The notes beneath the pieces are model-generated. The model made no database searches. It had not been told where the DNA came from and worked only from the letters and a program-made list of their open reading frames with translations. Below, one piece after another: positions 34,219 to 37,483 of a stretch of DNA of 37,483 bases. The stretch is from positions 1 to 37,483 of the forward strand of contig NZ_PPRL01000040.1 in NCBI RefSeq assembly GCF_002902235.1, in the 5' to 3' direction. The stretch is from Staphylococcus ureilyticus (GTDB lineage Bacteria; Bacillota; Bacilli; Staphylococcales; Staphylococcaceae). The position numbers were made by a program, and so were the translations under genes. Numbering within the stretch: position 1 is the stretch's first letter; every line of letters begins with the position of its first letter.

Positions 34219-34977
34219 ATGACAGATAAATATGATTCCATCGAATCATTATTGCAAGCAGTAAAATCAGATCAATTATCAATATCTGAGGCTAAATCAG
34301 AATTAAGTCAATATGATGAATTAGGTTTTGCAAAAATCGACCTACATCGTAGAAAGCGACAAGGATTCCCAGAAGTAATATTTGGCGAAGGTAAAACTGA
34401 GCAACAACTAGTGAAAATCATTCACTCATTAATATTACACGAAGAAACAATTTTAATTACTCGTGTTAATAATGAAAAAGCCCATTTTATTTGTGAAACA
34501 TATCCTCAATTGGTACATCATGCAACAGCACAAATCGTTTGTACATCTTTAGAGCATATTACCAAGACACAACATCAAGCTGCTATTATTTGTGCAGGTA
34601 CGTCTGACCTTCCTGTAGCGGAAGAAGCTGCTATAACAGCAGAAGTAATGGGAATCTCAGTAAAAAGATTTTACGATGTTGGAGTTTCTGGTATCCACCG
34701 TCTTTTCGCTCATATTGATGATATTCGCAATTGCAATGTATCTGTAGTAATAGCTGGCATGGAAGGCGCGTTAGCAAGTGTAGTTGCTGGCTTGGTTGAC
34801 CATCCTGTCTATGCCGTACCGACAAGTATTGGTTATGGTGCAAATCTAGATGGTATCACTACATTATTATCAATGATCAATTCATGTGCACCTGGTTCTA
34901 GTGTACTTAATATTGATAATGGCTTTGGCGGTGGTTATAACGCTGCTATGATTGTCAATATGTTGGAACAACATTAA
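34219..34977 (+). CDS. larB: LarB, nicotinic acid adenine dinucleotide carboxylase/hydrolase
   Basis: LarB carboxylates the pyridinium ring of NaAD at C5 and cleaves off AMP, the first step of nickel-pincer cofactor synthesis. The 252-residue protein has a variable N-terminal third and a PurE/AIR-carboxylase-like domain (about 120-252). The motifs are AGTSDLPVAEEAAITAEVMG, YDVGVSGIHRLF, AGMEGALASVVAGLVDHPV and PTSIGYGANLDGITTLLSM. Cys 223 in NSCAPGSSV corresponds to the substrate-bonding Cys221 of L. plantarum. ATG at 34219 follows AAGGTGG. Spacing to larE is 32 bases and to larC 17. Confidence 0.94.
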   Translation: MTDKYDSIESLLQAVKSDQLSISEAKSELSQYDELGFAKIDLHRRKRQGFPEVIFGEGKTEQQLVKIIHSLILHEETILITRVNNEKAHFICETYPQLVHHATAQIVCTSLEHITKTQHQAAIICAGTSDLPVAEEAAITAEVMGISVKRFYDVGVSGIHRLFAHIDDIRNCNVSVVIAGMEGALASVVAGLVDHPVYAVPTSIGYGANLDGITTLLSMINSCAPGSSVLNIDNGFGGGYNAAMIVNMLEQH

Positions 34978-34994
34978 GGGATGGAGTGAATGAT

Positions 34995-36170
34995 ATGACG
35001 AATACAATATATTTAGATTGCCATGCGGGTATTGCAGGTGACATGCTACTATCTTCTCTAGTAGACTTAGGTGCAAATATAGCTTACATTGAATCTCATT
35101 TACAAAAGTTGCCACTTAATGATTTTAAATTGCACTTTTCTAATCAAACCAAGCAAGGTATTCAAGCCAAACAACTAGATATTGATTTTAGTGAAACAAC
35201 ACACCATAGAACAGCTTCTGATATTACAAAAATGATACAGGATAGTGATTTACCCGCAAGAGTTAAAGTACGAAGCCAAAAAGTCTTTGATACGATTGCT
35301 CACGCAGAAGCTAAAATTCATGGGATGTCCGTTGAAGAAGTACATTTTCATGAAGTAGGCGCTATGGATTCCATTATCGATATTATCGGCGGTTGCCTTG
35401 CTTTAGAAAATTTGAAAATTGATGAGTTACACGCTTCCCCAATTCCAACAGGTGGAGGTAAAATAAATATCGCTCATGGATTATATCCTGTGCCTGCACC
35501 AGCAACGGCAGAAATTTTAAAAGGTATACCGCTTGCTTCTTTTGATATTAATAGCGAATTAACGACGCCAACCGGAGCAGCTTTTATTAAAGCATTAGCA
35601 TCTAAAATTGGTCCTTTACCTTCTGTCACAATAGAAGAAATTGGTTATGGAAGTGGCACCAAAGACTTTGATTTTCCAAACATTTTAAGAGCAATTCAAT
35701 TTAAAACTAAAGACAATACACCAACACAAGTCCAAGTAATAGAAAGTCAGATAGATGACATGTCTGCTGAGATGTTAAGTTACTTTCTTGAACAAGTTTT
35801 AGAAGATGGTGCATTAGATGCATACTTCACACCTATCACCATGAAAAAAAGCAGACCAGCCACTCAAATCACAGTCATTTGTAAATTAGAAAATGCACAA
35901 TTTTTCGAAGACTATGTTTTAAAAAATACATCTACATTAGGAATTAGAAGTTACACGGTTAATCGTAAAGTACTCCATAGACAATTCGAAACAATTCATA
36001 CAAATTATGGAGCGATTTTAGTAAAAACAGCCATGTTAAATGGAAAAATAATTAAGGCAAAACCAGAATTTGAAGATGTGAGAAACGCTGCACTTCAAGC
36101 AAATAAACCATTCTTACATGTATACAATCATATTAATCAAGAGATTCAAAAACATATACAATTTGACTGA
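34995..36170 (+). CDS. larC: LarC, nickel insertion protein (single uninterrupted frame)
   Basis: LarC inserts nickel into the sulfurated pyridinium nucleotide with CTP hydrolysis. The 391-residue protein contains both halves. The N-terminal part has YLDCHAGIAGDML (residues 6-18), VHFHEVGAMDSIIDIIGG (116-133) and YPVPAPATAEILKG. The C-terminal nickel-binding part starts near IDDMSAEMLSYFLEQ with ITMKKSRPATQITV. In L. plantarum the two parts are, from memory, made from larC1/larC2 by ribosomal frameshift; here one frame spans both. The start is ATG at 34995, 8 bases after GGAG (34983-34986); GTG at 34986 touches that site. It is last gene of the operon. Confidence 0.93.
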   Translation: MTNTIYLDCHAGIAGDMLLSSLVDLGANIAYIESHLQKLPLNDFKLHFSNQTKQGIQAKQLDIDFSETTHHRTASDITKMIQDSDLPARVKVRSQKVFDTIAHAEAKIHGMSVEEVHFHEVGAMDSIIDIIGGCLALENLKIDELHASPIPTGGGKINIAHGLYPVPAPATAEILKGIPLASFDINSELTTPTGAAFIKALASKIGPLPSVTIEEIGYGSGTKDFDFPNILRAIQFKTKDNTPTQVQVIESQIDDMSAEMLSYFLEQVLEDGALDAYFTPITMKKSRPATQITVICKLENAQFFEDYVLKNTSTLGIRSYTVNRKVLHRQFETIHTNYGAILVKTAMLNGKIIKAKPEFEDVRNAALQANKPFLHVYNHINQEIQKHIQFD

Positions 36171-36208
36171 ATTTCTTAAACCTTATGCCACATAAGTCCT
36201 AATAGAAT

Positions 36209-36248
36209 AAGCCTATAACTGAAATTTATAAATTTCAGTTATAGGCTT
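36209..36248. terminator. Perfect 40-base palindrome after larC
   Basis: The 20-base arm 36209-36228 is exactly complementary to 36229-36248. It lies 38 bases past larC and 25 bases past the stop of the convergent lipoprotein gene, a good place for a shared terminator. T-runs are weak on both strands (TTATTCTATT leftward). Confidence 0.6.
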
Positions 36249-36272
36249 ACTTCATCTTAGTAGTTAATATGT

Positions 36273-37464
36273 TTAATTACTTTTAGCGTTTTCTGGCTTT
36301 TGAGCATCCGGATTGGTGTATTTTGATGGATTGTAATCGGCGCCTTTCGTATAGTCAGCAGAAGCATCCCATAATAAAAATTCATGAATATTATGATCTT
36401 TTAACGCTTGTACTTGTGCAGTTACTTCCGCTTTGTCATAGGATTTATACTGCCCTTCTCCTAAATAAGAGGCTGTAAAATCTTGAAGCCATGGACGAGA
36501 TTTAACCTTTTTAGGGTCGATACCTTGCAGTGCTTCTTTTTCTTTATCAAGATAACGATCCACTGTTTTATATGGTTCTGTATCTGGCGCTTCTAATCCA
36601 AAATCTCCTGGGCTCCAATGAGAAGGATAAATCATCGATGAAATGACATCTACATTTTTGGCGATTTTAGGGAAGCTTTGCCCAATACCTGGTGTTTCTT
36701 TAACTGTAGCTGCGTAACCAAAAACATCCGCAGATGTTTGAACATCATATGATTTTAAATCTTTACGTGCAGTTTTCAAAAAATTAGTAATCGTATCTAC
36801 ACGTTGCTCAACATGGTTTAAATCACTATTTTTATACTTTCCATTTGAATATTGTAGTGATTTATCTTTGTTTTCAAATCCTTCAGGAAATCGAACATAG
36901 TCAAATTGAACTTCTTTAAATCCTGCTTTAGCCGCTTCTTTTGCAACTGCAATATTATATTTCCATACTTTATCATTAAAAGGATTTAAAAAACTATCCC
37001 CGCCTTCACTTTCCCAAACATTACCATCAGACGTTTTAAATGACCAATCAGGCTTTTCTTCAGACAATCTAGAATCTTTAAATGTAACAATACGTGCAAT
37101 TGGATAAATATTGTTTTTTTCCATTGCTTTTATGACTTTTTTTACGTCAACACGATTCACTGTATTGCTGCTAATCAATTTATTGTCACTTTTAAAGTCC
37201 ATCGTTATATTTCCTTCATCATCTTTAACGTCAATTACCATGGCATTTAATTCAGTTTCATTTATAAATTGTATAAGTTCTTCAAAATTTTCCCCTTTTG
37301 CTGAATCCGGTGTTACATAGATACCTTTCACACCATCTTTTGGATAATCAACATCACTATATGTATGCTTTTTTGATTTGTTTGAACTTTCTTTACCTTC
37401 ATTTGTTTCTTTCTCATTGTTAGAACCACTGTTACAAGCTGACATCATTAATACGGTCACAAAT
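36273..37464 (-). CDS. Putative glycoside-hydrolase-like lipoprotein, 5' end missing
   Basis: About 396 genuine residues of a secreted lipoprotein remain. The signal-peptide end VTVLMMSAC carries a lipobox Cys, followed by a Ser/Asn/Glu/Lys-rich linker. A TIM-barrel-type domain of the DUF4015 putative glycoside hydrolase family follows: GVKGIYVTPDSAKGENF, NAMVIDVKDDEGNITM, YPIARIVTFKDSRL, FKEVQFDYVRFPEG, QTSADVFGYAA, DVISSMIYPSHWSPGDFG and WLQDFTASYLGEGQYKSYD. The Asp in QFDYVRFPEG is a plausible catalytic acid, by inference. The true start lies beyond the contig end. A reading that starts MCIRDR from 37481 is translated adapter, not protein. It is convergent with larC and shares its terminator region. 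Confidence 0.85.
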
Positions 37465-37483
37465 CTGTCTCTTATACACATCT
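37465..37483. other. Nextera/Tn5 mosaic-end adapter, not genomic
   Basis: CTGTCTCTTATACACATCT is exactly the 19-base transposase adapter used in Nextera libraries, left at the contig end by incomplete trimming. Its complement read in frame gives MCIRDR, a known false N-terminus in draft genomes. Confidence 0.97.

Noticed and set aside
37465-37483. A Tn5-type transposon end in the genome
   Set aside because: The 19-mer is the exact Nextera adapter, lies flush with the contig end and has no transposase or target duplication, so library contamination explains it.

Overview
The window is low-GC Firmicute DNA, almost certainly a coagulase-negative Staphylococcus. The evidence is the AT-rich codon use, strong AGGAGG-type ribosome binding sites with frequent TTG/GTG starts, and recognisable staphylococcal genes: betA/betB/cudC/cudT, the 296-residue class I aldolase fda, a GbsR-type CudC, and a ppdK next to its regulatory protein. 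The gab and lar loci fit the S. saprophyticus/xylosus/equorum/cohnii side of the genus better than S. aureus, but the species call is an inference from memory. No tRNA, rRNA, CRISPR array, insertion sequence, prophage or origin was seen. It is ordinary chromosomal accessory-metabolism DNA. The last 19 bases are not genomic: they are the Nextera/Tn5 adapter, so the window runs to a contig end.

Layout. 188-2344: a two-domain wall/teichoic-acid type glycosyltransferase. 2715-8534: glycine betaine synthesis, with the betB-betA operon, its divergent GbsR-like regulator cudC and the BCCT choline transporter cudT. 8684-12706: a doubtful small ORF, a DUF805 membrane protein, a methyltransferase, class I fructose-bisphosphate aldolase and an orphan PTS EIIC-like membrane protein. 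12812-18610: a GABA catabolic cluster read leftward (gabR, gabT, gabD, putative gabP). 18853-22317: cardiolipin synthase, a CynX/NimT-type exporter and its divergent XRE-cupin regulator. 22660-23879: a small XRE regulator with two related four-helix membrane proteins. 24167-28144: a VOC protein and the overlapping ppdK-PDRP pair.

The most interesting region is 28541-36170. A CdaR-type sugar-diacid/glycerate regulator is divergent from glycerate kinase, a KdgT-type sugar-acid permease and a complete nickel-pincer racemase set (larA, larE, larB, larC). Every active-site residue checked from the Lactiplantibacillus plantarum Lar system is present: the three His and nickel-pincer Lys of LarA, the sacrificial Cys of LarE and the Cys of LarB. 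The neighbours point to a 2-hydroxy acid such as glycerate or an aldonate rather than lactate. The simplest model is uptake of the acid, racemisation or epimerisation by LarA, then phosphorylation to 2-phosphoglycerate. The permease is interrupted by one in-frame TAG codon, so uptake may be broken in this isolate. A CcpA cre-like site and a palindrome between cdaR and the kinase suggest catabolite repression plus CdaR control. The window closes with a 5'-truncated lipoprotein glycoside-hydrolase-like gene.
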